Positions 22,680 to 35,619 of a DNA stretch of 64,000 bases are shown here, one piece after another. The notes beneath the pieces were generated by a model that saw nothing but the letters and a program-made list of their open reading frames with translations, was not told the origin of the DNA and did no database searches. Where the stretch lies: the NCBI GenBank assembly GCA_024138015.1, contig JAMXBB010000011.1, positions 36,130,989 to 36,194,988 on the forward strand. The letters are read 5' to 3'. Numbering within the stretch: position 1 is the first letter of the stretch; every line of letters starts with the position of its first letter. The position numbers and the translations under genes were made by a program. This DNA is from Lumnitzera littorea. Lineage: Eukaryota > Streptophyta > Magnoliopsida > Myrtales > Combretaceae.

Positions 22680-24565
22680 CTAAGATATGAAAGAAACTGG
22701 TATTTTCCATTCAAAGTCCAAACGAAAGAGCATGCACACTGTTATTCTCCTTTTTTTGAAAGACATTGATGGAAATAGTACCATAAAGCATATTGTTGTT
22801 ATTCCAATTCAGGAAACAGGAAAATACATTTCTGTCCACTATACTAAATTGCATAGCGACTGTTATCTGGTTAGTGAAAAAGGATCGTTTTGGTGTTCAA
22901 CAGGCTGCAGATGTAGTCAGCTGAACAAAAGAAAGGCCTGTACAGAGAAAAGGAACAGAGCTTGGTAACCATTCGCCTACGAAGAACCAACCTGCTTGGA
23001 CACTGAAAAATAAACGAAAAATTCACATATTATAGAGCCAATTTTGACCTTCCCCAGACCACATCAAAATTGGAAAAAGATGGATTCCAACCAACAACGC
23101 AAACAACGGAATAGCAATCTGACACTTGGATGTAATAGAATATGTCAATTCAATTACAATGCACAAAAAACTAGATGTAACAATCCTGGCTTTAGAGATG
23201 GATTCAAAGGGGCATTTTAGTAAATAACCAAATATAAGACTTTGGGCATCCAACCAATATTGATATGCCATAAGATCTAGTGATCGAAGTAACTTCCGCT
23301 GCATATCAAGAAATCTTGGCTCCGATATCACTGCCAATGCTTCGTACCAGGACCACTCACTGCCACCATAGCAATTGCTACAACCTCTCACCACATTCTA
23401 TCAGCATAATTTTATTCCTCATAATCAATGCAATATACATATTTTGATTGAGTAAGTCATACAGCAGCCACCAATGCAAAATCTTCTTCGTTACTCTCAA
23501 CAGGAATTGTTAATCAATAAAAGCCACAAAAGGTCATGCAAAAGAAAACGCTCAAAATTAAGGGTGTATTTGTTTCACAAAAAACTGTTTTCAAGAGAAT
23601 TTTCAATAGTACTCAAACATTATCGTAGTTGTCTTAAGAGATTGTAGATACTAAGTGATAGTAGAAGCTAATGTCAGTAGCCAGCTGTTAGTGATGGTGA
23701 TTAGTAACGGATGGAAGATGCTAATCGAAAATGAAGAAAATGATCTCATGTTTCTAAAAATGAAAATCATTTTCTCAACAATATTTTCTATGATAATTAG
23801 CTATTAACACCGGCTATCAGCTACAACCTCTGCCTTCCACCATTAGGTGCAAGTAAAATCCACTGGCATTGCACCATCTTGAGATTATTAGATAATATTT
23901 AATAGGTCTAAATCCTCGGCTCTGAAAAATTATCGAAGAACATCCTGCAAAACATTTTCACCTACCCTAATTTGCAAAGGTATAATCTTGGTAACCATTT
24001 ATTTTCGTAACCATCCCTGTGTCTTTTCCAATGTATCTTCCTTTGGGCAAATTTGGTAAAATATCCTGATAAGGTTGTAACTTGCGCAAAAAATTGCCAT
24101 AATTCAATAAATGCTTCTGCAAATTGCAGCCAGTCTCACTATATAGTACAAGGAGGATCAACATGTATATATTATAATTCAATAAACCTAGCAGTGATTA
24201 TAACTAATTCACTAAAATTATATTTGATTGAATTCACAATAAAATGAAACTAAAACTATCCATTAAATCCTTTAATATGCAAGGCACCATCTTTTGTTAT
24301 CTCACCAAAATGTCTCTCATAAATAAACATGCATTATAATCTATGCAAACAGCACCCAGATCAGCACACCCACACCCAGAAAATTAATGCAAAACCAAAA
24401 CCCAAAAGCAATAATTAAAAAGCCCTTACATTTTGATAGCAAGCAAAGCCTAGAACATCCAATTACACGAATCGAAGCATCCAACACCAAAGGGGCATGA
24501 AGCATAAGAATTCTTATAGAAAACGAAAAAATTGAAATGCATGTACTTTTCACTTATCTGCTTAC
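22680..24565 (-). other. Proposed 5' UTR intron of PUT (~1.9 kb)
   Basis: A consensus donor (ATG|GTAAGC) lies at 24566/24565 on the minus strand, and an acceptor at 22680. The stretch between is AT-rich with no long conserved frame, as expected of a leader intron. Splicing cannot be proved from sequence alone. Confidence 0.4.
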
Positions 24566-24880
24566 CATGAAATTCGATAAGACAGAGATAGAGAGAGAAG
24601 GTGTGTTGTATTGTTGCTGTGGTGTCAGAACAAAACACACGTTGCGACTTCTGAGTGTATGTCAGCATTCTATCACGTGCATGCATGATGTATACAAGAA
24701 AACAACCTCGGACCCGGACACATCCCTTCCCTTCTTTTCACCGATTATGAACAAAAGCATGCAGATTCGCTTTACAGAGAGAGAGAGAGAGAGAGGGTGC
24801 TTGGGTTTCAAGCGGTGCGTGATTGATGGGTAAAGAGTAAACCAATTACATGTTCGGTCGTCGGTCGGTAGGGAATGAAT
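24566..24880 (-). promoter_or_regulatory. PUT promoter-proximal region and leader exon
   Basis: On the minus strand an AATAAATAAA-like TATA element near 24907-24917 is followed by a CT-repeat (the (GA)n run at about 24775-24796), typical of plant leaders. A CACGTG G-box lies at 24674-24679. The proposed leader exon ends at the donor at 24566. The transcription start is not fixed. Confidence 0.4.
24775..24796. repeat. (GA)n / (CT)n microsatellite in PUT leader
   Basis: About eleven GA units on the plus strand, read as CT on the transporter strand. CT tracts of this kind are common just downstream of plant transcription starts. Confidence 0.9.
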
Positions 24881-24919
24881 GCCGAATAGCTTGGCCTTCC
24901 TTACCTTCAATTTATTTAT

Positions 24920-27523
24920 TTTCTCCTAATAATTTCGCTAGACTGTAAACAGAACTGATCCATACCTAACGTGAAGCTTGAATTTGAGATAGATTTAAAA
25001 TTTTAAAACTTAAACTCAATTTAATGTTATAATTTTAAGCTTTAACTCAACTTCATCAAACTCATTTTGGTTTTCTTTTTTTTTTTTTTATTATTATTAT
25101 ATTCATACTGAAAATCAAGTCAAATTCAATTAATCTTTAAAATTGGCTGAAACTCGATTGAGTTATTCTTATACTATTCTTAATGAATTCAAATTGGATT
25201 CAATTAAACTTATTTCAATTTAACTATTAAAAAAGGATATTAATGTTATCATTCTAATTTAAAAATGATATTGAGGGTTAGGAGCTCGAACATTTGATTG
25301 AGCTAGACTCAAATATAATTAAGCTTACAAATTAATAAAGTTAAATATTATAAAACTTAAACTCAACTCAATAAATACTCAAGTAGTTTAATGGTCATTA
25401 TTGATTTGAATACAAGTAACTTGAATTTGTTGTAAGTTTAATTTATTCAGGAAGCTGACGTCCCGAATTCTTTGAATTTTTGGATAAAAAAGGAAGAATT
25501 TAGATTTTCGTCAAGCTAGCTTTCAGTTCGCAAACAAAATAGTTGCTCATCAAATGCATTTTATTAAGGAATACATGATATTTGGTAATTGTAGCAAATC
25601 CAAAACCGGATGCTTCTTTTAAACTGACTGCAACAACATTGCATATTTAGAACCCAAAAAGAGCATCCAATATCTCCCCGGAAAATAGAAATTGAACACG
25701 TATTTCCCTAGTATTTTCTACTTTAGCATATCACCCGAACCAATTTCCCTATGTAAATCAATATAAGAATTAGTTTTAAACTGTGAACTGATTCGATTTA
25801 AAAATGATTAAATTCGAATCATTCGAACCAGTGAATCGTAAATCGTTGGACCAATCTATCATTAAATTAGCTGATTGGCCTAACTAGTTCACTCGTTAAA
25901 AAAAAAAGAAAGAGAAAGAGAGAGAGAAAGAAGCCAATTAAGTTTGAAAAAAATAATTAAATGATATTTATTAGATTATGACATGTTAAAGCTACATTTT
26001 TTACAATGATGAAAAACGATTTTTTAAAAATAATATAATCAAACTAATAATAGACGATTAATTATAAGTTAATTATATGTTAAGGATTAATAAAAAATTT
26101 AATTTAAGTTAATAGAAGTCATTTTTTTTTTAAATTTGTTAAATGTTAAAAATTTGAATATAAGAAAAGATAAAATTTGAGGGGAAAAAAATAAAAAAGT
26201 TGAAATCATATTAAGTCGAAAATTAATAAAAAAATTAAAAATTATTAACGAATTAATATACTTAAAAAAAAGTAATGAGGTAATGTTATTAAAAATTATT
26301 AATATATTTAAAAAAATTAATAAAAAATTAAATATTAAAAAAAAAGTTTAACTAGCCCTTAAATTATCGGATTGGCTGAACTGATTCAAAATAACCCCTT
26401 ATGAGTTCATCACAGTTTAATTGTGATCAAGCTTGTGAACTGACGATTTCAAAGTGATTTATCCTTGATTCGATCTATTAGCGAGGTTTATCTTAGTATA
26501 TATAGATTACAAGCAACCATAACTATATATTGTTGAAATATGGCCATATTTTTAAACCTTTAATTTTTATGCAATTTCTATTAGATTAGGATTGGAGTAT
26601 TATAATTTTTAAAAAATGACATTCGAGACAGAGAATTAATGTAGATTTGGATCTCCTTACTGTTTTAGTGGGAAGGAAAACAAAAAAAAAAAAAGCTGAA
26701 TTTCTTAAACTGTGACGTGTATTTTTAAGATGACGTGTATACGCTACCGAAACTTGACACATGTTTGCAAAACATCAACATATGTTTTCTATAATAATTA
26801 AGATGAGGACAGTTGGCACTGGCATGCCTGCGATCTTCTAAAACCTTATAATCAAGGGTGATTCCCTTGCATACGTGACAACTCTTCCCCTTAAAAGAAG
26901 AAAAGGGACTAATTTTTCGGATGCCATTACTTGAACTCCGTTCCACCTTCTACCTCTCTTATGATTACATGAAAACATTAGAACTTCACTTCGCTAAATC
27001 GAATTGGACTCTAATATAATATCTATTACTGGAAATGGAATACAACTTTACAAGATTAAAGAAAAAAAAAAAAAAACTCTACCATTATGTTGCTATTAAT
27101 AAGCTTGAGTAATAAGTAATTATTTAATATCTTTTATAATTTAAGCTCTTTATGAAATTGCTATTATAAATTGAAAATACAACTAAAAGCCATGATTACG
27201 TTTCTTAAAAAAAATGAAAAAAGACTTTAATAAAATTATTATTACCATGAAATGAATTGCAGTTATTCCTTCTAAATTGACCTATACAAGAAGAGAAACT
27301 TTATAAGTTGTAGAAGGAAGATGGGAATAATTACAATTTTATGATGAAATAAGACAACTAAAAGAACAAGACAAGTGAATTTGTTTCCTCTAGGGAAAAA
27401 AAAAAATCATGTAATGTATACATAGAAAATTTACGCCTTGAAGGTTTAAATTTACATGAAAAAACTAAGATAGAGCTCTTTATTAAAGAAATTCCCTCAG
27501 AGTATAGTGTAGTGTTTTGCTAA
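24920..27523. other. AT-rich intergenic region
   Basis: Very AT-rich DNA with poly(A) and poly(T) runs. Two GACGTG cores 18 bp apart at 26714 and 26732 are ABRE-like but lie far from any gene. At 27419-27520 a plus-strand frame looks coding-like (YIENLRLEGLNLHEKTKI...) before stopping; I cannot assign it. Otherwise nothing is recognised. Confidence 0.5.
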
Positions 27524-27651
27524 TGTTGCAGGTACTTGTTGCTCGTTTACATTACACGTGTGTTTATTATTAGAATCGTTAGATGGATCCCTTTTTTTTT
27601 TCCCTTCTATGAATAGCAAAGTAGGAAGTTTTGTTCTGTTATTGGCTTTTA
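27524..27651 (+). repeat. Copia B 5' LTR, left piece
   Basis: It starts TGTTGCAGGTACTTGTTG and matches the start of the 3' LTR at 61530. It is cut at TTTTA (27647-27651) by Gypsy A and resumes at 45662-45778. Confidence 0.85.
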
Positions 27652-28597
27652 TGATAAGCTGTCGACTACTAATCCTCTTACTCACACACGGCTCCAAGGC
27701 CTTTAATCCCTTACCTAAATAATTCTCTCTCGTTAACTTGCCGATGATAAGAAACTTTATGTAGACGAAAGATGGCAGAACTCCTTGACAATTCCAAAAG
27801 GTTACACCTAACTTTATTCTCTTTCTAGTGTCGATGTTGACTGTTCTCCTTCTAGTGCCAATGCCAACTGTTTTCTTTCTAGTGCCAATGCCGACTGTTC
27901 TCTAGTCGAAGACTCTATGCTAAGTGATTTGACTTTTTTGCCGTTAAAAGTTTCTACAGAGTAACATGAGCAAACCTCATGCTGGTCGAATACTCCTCTT
28001 TCAGCATCCTTCCAATTCTTGCGGCATCACTTCTAGTCTCGACCTCTTTGTTGTCATAACATTTTGATTCCTCTTACCTATTATGATTAGAGAATCTATG
28101 TATGGAATCAATGTTGTGCTGCCACCTATCCATTTCATTTGATACTGTACTATTTTTTCTTTTTTTTTTGTTATTTATCCTTTTACCCTTTTTCGTATGT
28201 ACTAGGAATCTCCCTTTTTGTAATTTCCTTATTTATATTATTATCTTAGAAACTTACTATAAATAATCCCTTCTCTTTGTAAGCCGGAATTATCTTACCC
28301 TACAAAATGTATATTGAATATACAGTTCTTGTGAGACTATCCTTTCTAAGTCTATTTTCATACACTCTTATCCAATCTTACTGAGTAACTTAGGATTAGT
28401 GGTTGGTGAACCTTAACATTAACTTATGTATCATATCTGTATCCATTAGTGTGTCATATCTTTTGAGTAACTTCACGTTAGTTACTCTAGTTAGTTCATT
28501 TACCTATTCACTCTATTTTCTTTGATATTTCGAAGGGCTCATTGGTTCAAATTTGCTATAGTAAGTCTTAATGATACTTGAGCTCCTAAACATATCA
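27652..28597 (+). repeat. Gypsy A 5' LTR
   Basis: Length is 946 bp, running from TGATAAGCTG to CATATCA. It matches 41095-41132 plus 44775-45661. A TATAAAT box lies near 28258 and recurs in the partner near 45301. Confidence 0.88.
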
Positions 28598-28605
28598 TAT
28601 AATTT

Positions 28606-28616
28606 TGGTATCAAAG
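28606..28616 (+). promoter_or_regulatory. Gypsy A primer binding site
   Basis: TGGTATCAAAG, eight bases after the 5' LTR, is complementary to initiator tRNA-Met with one change from the common TGGTATCAGAG. Confidence 0.75.
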
Positions 28617-28849
28617 TTTGAGGTTGTGACTGAAAGCTGTGTGGGGGTTATCCCTACTAGTTTGCTGTTCATGATACTTTATTTTCATTTGGAAGGACAG
28701 AGCAAGTTTACAGTTTATAGTTCGTGTGATATTTGTGTGTGTAAGGATTTCTTGTATGAAAAGTATTTTTTGATGCTTTGTTTTGAGAATATTGAATCCT
28801 ATTGTTCAAGAAGAGATTAACGATGTCAAGGGTGATGTTCATGGTCATG

Positions 28850-30020
28850 ATTGAGTTACTCAACAAACACCATGTACTATTGATGAGTAGACACAAGACT
28901 TTGCTGTTATTGTGGCTAATTTAGTTATTTTAGTACAGAGAATTTTAGAGATTGGGCCACTAGAGAGAGTTGTTGAATAGAATCAAGAAATGAGAGACAG
29001 GCCAAGAAGACTGATGAATGAATCATGTGCACTAGAGCCCATTCTCATGAACCAAGCACCACCATGATAGGTTAAAAGAATGGTGAGAAAGAGGTTAGAA
29101 TTGGATGAAGTGGAGGAGTATGAAGAGGAAGAATAGTATGCTGAAGTTGATAAGTGTGTACTTAGGGCTCTTAAGGTCACTAAACACCTTAAAGTACAGA
29201 TTCTGAGCTTTAACGAGTCTAGTAGTGCTAGCAACTACTTGAACCGAGAGGAGAAGATCGAGAAGATATTCGACTTCTATGATTATGAAGATGTTGTCCG
29301 TATTCGGGTAGCTGTGTTGGAATTTTCTAAATATGCAGCAATGTGGTGGAAGAAGTTACAGAATATTTGCCTGGAGACCTGACGCGAAATCCGAACATGG
29401 AATGAGATGAAGAGAGTTCTAAGAAGTAGGTTCATTCTTGAACACTACGAGCAATACACTTTCCGACATCTACAAGATTTGAGACAGGGTAATTGGTCAG
29501 TAGATGAATATGTCAATGAGTTTCAGTTACTCAATTCAATGTGATGTCGACAAACCCAAAATGTGAACTATTGCAAGGTTCATTTTTGGGTCAAGGATTG
29601 AGATTGGTAACATAGTAAAGCTATAGAGTCTTGCGACTTTGGATGAAGTCATTAAGGTAGCATAGAGAGTCAAAAGGTAGAGGTGGAACTAGGATAGTTG
29701 AATGTTGAGTAGCTAACTTATGCTGCTGAACAGAAGCGGCATGCCGAGCCAACCAAGGAACAATTGAGCATCAAATAGTTTTGAAGTTGAACGTCGAGGG
29801 CAAGTGTCAATCTGACCAGAAGAAGAACGAAGTAAGGGTAAGGCCGAGGTAAAGGCAAGGCCGAGGAATCTGAGGTCCAAAGAGACTAAGGCTAGAGATT
29901 AGGAAGAAAGACCCGAGAAATCAAATGTTTTAAACGTCTCGATTATGGGCACGTAGCTAGTTAATGTCCAAACTACTGAGTCATGATTATAAAGGGAGGG
30001 AAGCCCCAGTTTAAAGTAGA
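28850..30020 (+). pseudogene. Gypsy A gag
   Basis: Translation with stops shows a Ty3/gypsy gag core at about 29215-29545: KIEKIFDFYDYEDVVRIR, FSKYAAMWWKKLQ, TWNEMKRVLRSRFI and LRQGNWSVDEYVNEFQLL. A zinc knuckle remnant lies near 29920-29970 (CFKRLDYGHVASxC), where the second Cys has been lost. The N-terminal part before 29160 is too decayed to read. Confidence 0.75.
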
Positions 30021-30099
30021 GAGTACGAGCAAAGGAGAGGAGGAGATCGGAGTTGAATAGATGATAGAAGAGTTTCAAGAAAACCTCGTTGTTGAGACA

Positions 30100-30700
30100 C
30101 CTCTTAAGGGTGGTACTAAGTACTATTTTGTTGTTTGACGGTCTCTTAGTGCTTTTGTAGCTGATGAGAATGAGAAAAGGGAGAACCTCTTCCATACAAA
30201 TTGCCAAGTGAATGGCCAGCTATGCGCCTTGATCATTGATGGAGGGAGCTATACCAATGTCATAATGTAAGGGGTAATAAAGGCCATGAAATTGCCAACC
30301 CTCCCATACCCTAGGTCGTACAAGATTCGCTGGCTAAATAAGAAAGGAGGCTTACATGTTGCCGAGTAGGTTAAAGTATTGATTACCATTGGTGATAGGT
30401 ACAGGGATGAGGTGTTGTGTGATGTCCTTTTGATGTGCACTTATCACATATTACTTAGTTGACCATGGCTGTTTGACTTGAAGGTGTTGTATGATAGGTA
30501 TAGGAATACTTATATGTTCAAAAAAGACAAGGATAAAATTATACTGACACCCATGAATCCTAAGAAAGTGTAGGAGGCCCAGGAGAAGGTTGTTAGATCA
30601 CTATAGCAGAAGTCCTTAGTGATTTTTCGAGCTCAGTTTGCCCAAGAAGTCAAGACCGAGGACCATGTGCTCCTTTTAGTTAGGAGACTCTTGGAGATGA
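30100..30700 (+). pseudogene. Gypsy A protease
   Basis: The aspartic protease is recognisable from HTNCQVNGQLCALIIDGGSY around 30200-30252 and HILLSxPWLFD near 30445. The catalytic triad position reads DGGS, where DSGS is typical. Stops interrupt the frame. Confidence 0.7.
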
Positions 30701-30719
30701 GAGAAGCCTAGAACTTACT

Positions 30720-32090
30720 TGCTGAGGTGCAGCAACTACTTCAACACTATGCCGACTTATTTCTTGACGAGATGTCGAAAGGTTTACCTCTCTTAAGAGG
30801 CATTGAGCATTGTATCGACCTTCAGCTTGGAGCTGCCTTACCGAATCAACCCACTTACAAGCTCAATCCTGAGTAAGTAGCAGAGTTGAAGAAACAAGTA
30901 GATGAGTTTGTAGACCATAGATACGTTTGAGAGAATATGAGCCCATGTGCTGTACTGGTACCTAAGAAAGATGAGTCATGGAGAATGTGTATCGATAGCT
31001 ATACCATCAACAAAATCACCATTCAGTACTGACATCCGATCTTACGATTAGGTGATATGCTTGATGAGCTACATGGTGCCTACATCTTCTCGCAGATTGA
31101 CCTAAAGAGTGACTACCACTAAATACAAATAAGACTTAGAGATGAATGGAAGACGGCCTTCAAGACAAGGGATGGTCTGTTCGAATGGATGGTAATGCCA
31201 TTTGGCTTAACTAATGTGCCGAGGACATTCATGTGGCTAATGAATCATATGCTTAAAATGTTGATCAACAAATGTGTTGTGGTTTATTTTGATGACATTC
31301 TGGTTTACAATATCAACCTCATCACTCATGTTTAGCATTTAAGATCAGTGTTCAACATCCTCCATGTTAAGAGATTATTCGGCAACATGAAGAAATGTGT
31401 GTTCTGTCAAAACGAGGTTGTATTCCTTGGATATGTTGTTTTAGGGAAAGGAGTTCAAGTTGATGATGAGAAAGTCAGAGTTATTCTTGAGTGGCCTATG
31501 CCGACTAGTATTGCCAAAGTTAAGAACCTTTATGGTTTAGCTTCCTTCTATTGGAGATTCATTCGGAACTTTTGTTTCGTAATTGCGCTATTAACTAAAT
31601 TGATTAGGAAGAACACTGAGTTTAGGTAGTTAGAGAAAGCTCAGAAAAGTTTTGAAGATGTGAAGTCTATGTTGAAGTTTGCTCTAATACTCGCCCTGTT
31701 GGATTTCGAGAAAGTTTTTAAGGTAGAGTGTGACATGTTTGGCATCGACATTGGTACTGTCCTTATGTAGGATCGCTGAGCAATTGCCTATTTCAGCGAA
31801 AAACTTTGAGGTGTTGCCCTAAATTATTTAGCTTACGACAAGGAGTTCTATGCCCTTATCCAAACACTATAGAACTGGTAGTATTATCTGTTGTTGAGAG
31901 AATTCATTATCTACTTAGATCATGAGTCTCTCAAGTATCTTCGTAGGCAGCAGAAACTTTATTGGCATCATGCCAAATGGGATGAATTACTAGAGTCTTT
32001 TTACTATGTCATCTAGTATAAGAAAGGGAGCACCAACATTGTGGTAGATGCTTTTTCTTATCATCATAGCCTTATTACGACTATGTAAGC
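30720..32090 (+). pseudogene. Gypsy A reverse transcriptase and RNase H
   Basis: The RT runs from ~30735 (HYADLFLDEMSKGLPLLRGI) through CAVLVPKKDESWRMCIDSY, FSQIDLKSDYH, MPFGLTNVPRTFM and the catalytic YFDDIL at 31285-31302. It continues into the connection region (31348-31629 is open). RNase H follows from ~31700 (FKVECDMFGIDIGTVL, IAYFSEKL, DKEFYALIQTL, YLDHESLKYL). Stops replace expected Gln and Trp codons at several places, for example in the stretch YxHPILR. Confidence 0.88.
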
Positions 32091-32199
32091 TAAGGTACTT
32101 GGATTCGGTACCTTGCTCGATCAGTATGAGCACGAATAGTATTTTGGCTCCTTAGTAGCCAAGTGTAATGTTAGAGGCGTTGTGGATGGGTTCTACTTA

Positions 32200-32922
32200 A
32201 GTTAGGGGTTCTTGATGAAGGGCAGTTAACTTTGTATGCTAAGTGGCTCGGTTAGAGAACTACTTATCTGTAAAGCTCATGCTAGAGGCTTAGCAGCCTT
32301 TTCGGAGAAAAGAAGATGGTTGAAATACTGAAAGAACATTTTTACTTACTTGGGATAATGAGGGATATGCACCGAGTTCTTGAAAGGTTTGAGGTGTGTA
32401 AACATTCAAAAGGAAGGAGAGAGTTGTACAGAGAGTATACACCCGTGCCCATACCTGAGCACCCATGGATCGACTTAAGCATAGATTTTATGCTTGGCCT
32501 TCCCCGAACGCCGAGAAGACATGACTCCATTATGGTTGTTGTCGACGTTTCAGTAAGATGAGCCTTTTCATTCCCTACCATGAAACTAATGATGCTTTAT
32601 TTGTCATTAACCTTTTTATTGCAGGAAATTGTACATCTGTATGGACTATTGAGCAGTATTGTATCCTACCGTAATTCAAAGTTCACAAGTTTCTTCTACA
32701 AAACCCTGTGGAGGATACTTGGTACTTAGCTTATGTACAGTACTTCTTGCCACTCTTAGAGAGATGGCTAGATTGAGGTAGTAAATAGGATAATCGACAA
32801 CCTTCTATGAGTGATTGTGGGTAAGAACCTACACGATTGGGATCTATGCCTACTTGTCATTAGGTTCGCTTACAAGCGACTAGTTCACAGCTTGCATGAT
32901 GGTCACCTTTTGAGCTTGTCTA
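32200..32922 (+). pseudogene. Gypsy A integrase, first part
   Basis: The run 32316-32561 contains the zinc-binding tail (CKHSKGRRELYREYTPVP) and the start of the core (HPWIDLSIDFMLGLPRTPR, SIMVVVDVSVR). Further blocks up to SPFELV at ~32905 are broken by stops. The frame is cut by element D after GTCTA (32918-32922) and resumes at 40656. Confidence 0.85.
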
Positions 32923-32925
32923 ATA

Positions 32926-34153
32926 TGATTCGCGCCTAGCACAGACAAGGCCAATCTTAGGGGTGGGTTTAATCTTACCGAAGGAATGAAAATAGAGTGA
33001 GTTTAGTAAGGATTTTAGCGAATTCGTGAGCTACTTAATCGGATATGACACACCAACTAGATTCTACAAGGCTTAAGACTCGCTGGATATGACACACTGG
33101 TCCAAGTGATAGGATTGCCTGCTACAATCCTTGCTAAAGGGATTGATAAGAGCTAGTAAAAAGAGAGCTTTCTTAGAAAAGACTCAAAAGGGGTTTTCCA
33201 TTAATGTTGTAAAATTTCCTAAAACCTTATACAAGTGTTCTATTTATACAAAAGGGGTAATGTTATAAATAAATGAATGAAAGGATGCCCCAGTGGCAAT
33301 TCTGTAAATATAAGATAGACATGAGGCTAATTACAAGTAAAATACAAGACATAGAAAATCCGAATACATAAGTAAAATAGATAGCCAAGTGAGATCTTTA
33401 GGTGAAGGTTGATGCTTTGATTCTAAAGAGCTATTAGGGACTCTGAGCTGTAATTTAGGCAGACCTGATTATAGATGACCTGTCTTTATCCGAGGCTGAC
33501 TTGATATGTCTGTAAATGACCTGACTTGACTAGGGCCGACCCTGAATGGCCAAACTGACCTAGTATGGCAGTGACCTACTTAAGGCTGACTTGACATGAT
33601 AGTAGTTGACCTTGCATGACTGACTCAATCTGGCATGGATGTGGCTAACCTGTTTAATATGACCAGGTACGGCTAAGCTGACATGGAAGAACTGGGTAGC
33701 CTCGTCATGATCGAGCAGATCTTTGTTGAACAAATCAATCTCGGTAGGTTAAAGCGGCTAGGGAGGACAGGATAGGATAGGACAGTTTTGTATAGCTTAT
33801 CAGAGTGGACTCGACATAATAGAATAGTGTCGACTATAGCAGGGTAGAATGGACCAAGTATAGCAAGGAAGACTTAGCAAAGTAGGGCACAAATAGTAGC
33901 CTAGGATAGAACTTGTAGAGCACGTTGGGTCTTTTAATATTGCCATAGTCTACATATAGGTTTGTGGGAAGGCTCGATCAAGGTAGAGCGGGGTGTACTT
34001 AGCATAATAGGGTAGACCTAATAGAGCAGGGTAGGCCATTCAGCAATGATAGCGCACATAAATAGGTCTTCCATTTACACGGAGCTTGTGAGCAAGCCTC
34101 TTATGTAGTTTGAAGCTTGGCATGTCGTCGGGTCAGTGCTTAGAATCCTATCA
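32926..34153 (-). repeat. Element D 3' LTR
   Basis: Length is 1228 bp, homologous to 36467-37594 plus 40531-40653. On the minus strand it starts TGATAGGATTC after a purine tract (AGAGGGAGGGAA at ~34154-34166). A TATAAATA box lies near 33241 on the minus strand. The 33450-33680 part is a string of degenerate GACCTGA-like units. Confidence 0.88.
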
Positions 34154-34169
34154 TTCCCTCCCTCTTTGA

Positions 34170-35614
34170 AGAGTTTTGACCCGAAACTTAGTAGTTAGCC
34201 ACTCTAGATCCCTCTGAGGTCAAATGCTAATTGAGAAAATTTAAATTTAAACATAGGAGTACACTGCAGTTCTTGCAACAAGGGTGTCACTAACCGATCC
34301 TCTCTCCATTTGTCATAGGTTTTGTCAACTAAGCCTTTTTATCTTAGATCTTTCCTTCCACTTATCATGGATTCAATCAACTACACCTTAGTAGTCCCAG
34401 CAACCATCAATTATGGGAAACGATACGATCTCAAGGTTATATGAAAGATTATGGGCTTGTAGATATTATGTCGGCGAGATGTAAGATGACCCTACAATGG
34501 TAAGTGCTTTTGCCTCTTCAAGCTCGCTAGTTTGGACATCACGATCTCCTGATCAGTTATAGTCAGTATTCCCTTTGCTCCCTTACAAATCGATTTCTCT
34601 TCCTCCTTCCATCTATATACCTCAAATCTCTCTAACTTAAGAGTACCAAGAGTCATCATGATGTATCCCTAATACATGTATCCATTACCTTGGCCTTAAT
34701 AAACTCCAATAGATAGTCGATAATAGCTCATAAGCACAATGTTGTAACTGCTCATATCGGTTCCACGTAAACTTATCAGATGACTAGGATGTAAGATTCC
34801 AATATGAGGAAAGCAAACATAGTAGTTCTTGGAGCTACCGTCTGTGGCATTTATAGCGGGTAATGGAACCACTTTCAAAACATTTAGGTTTAATCGCAAT
34901 TTAGCTTAGTCTTCCTCAACTCTACTGATTGTCTCTCTAGCAACCTCCACCTCTCCTGCTCTTACTTCCTCTCCTTGGTCTTCTTTCTCGTTGGCTTTCT
35001 TTGTATGAGTACCCCTTTGTTGTCTCATTTCCTCTCTAAGCTTCTCAAGCCGACCAAGTATAACCTCTAGCTATTCTTGCACATCATAATGGTTGGTACT
35101 AATGGTGGATTCTTTTCTTAAGGCTAATTGAATAGCTTCATTTAAGTTGGTTACTCTTGAGGGGTTAACATGTCTAGCAATCTTCGGCCTCAATCCTCTC
35201 ATGAATTGCGAGACAGTACACGAAAGAGATTCATGCAATTCACAATGCCGCAAGAGCGCCTTGCACTCTTGGGCAAATTCTTGGACACTCATTTTTCCTT
35301 GCCTTAAGGTAGATAGCTCCTCATATAACTCATCTTGATATGATAAGGGTACAAATTTTTATCTCATGGTAGGTCTCATTGAGCTCCATGTAATACTTCT
35401 TCCACTAAGTCCTAGCAAGGCCTTGAAGTTTATCCTCTATGATGTATTCCTTGTTATGTTTAGGGCACGGATACTTTTCAAAGAATTTATTGACTCGGAA
35501 CTCTTAATCTAAGTATTCGTCTAGGGGTCCATAACCATCAATAATGGGTATTCTCGACCTTATATCTTTATAGCCATAGTCATAATCATATCTTTCTCGA
35601 TTATCGTAAGCCAT
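34170..35614 (-). pseudogene. Element D gag
   Basis: It starts at the ATG 35612-35614 (MAYDNRERYDYDYGY) and reads IPIIDGYGPLDEYLD, then NKFFEKYPCPKHNKEYI and KLQGLARTxWKKYY. An open run at 35292-35071 contains LRQGKMSVQEFAQECKALL and FMRGLRPKIARHVNP, typical of Ty3/gypsy Retrotrans_gag. A Lys/Glu-rich tail follows, and more decayed sequence runs down to ~34200. Stops mostly stand where Glu, Gln or Trp is expected. No protease or polymerase follows. Confidence 0.75.
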
Positions 35615-35619
35615 GTTAA

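Noticed and set aside
22607..22714. Upstream in-frame ATG giving a 36-residue N-terminal extension of the polyamine transporter
   Set aside because: The extension is unlike the family and spans a good splice acceptor at 22680; the ATG at 22606 gives the family's usual N-terminus.
24537..24910. Several overlapping open frames in the transporter leader region as separate small genes
   Set aside because: They overlap on both strands and include the (GA)n run; only the one starting at 24686 was kept, as a speculative uORF.
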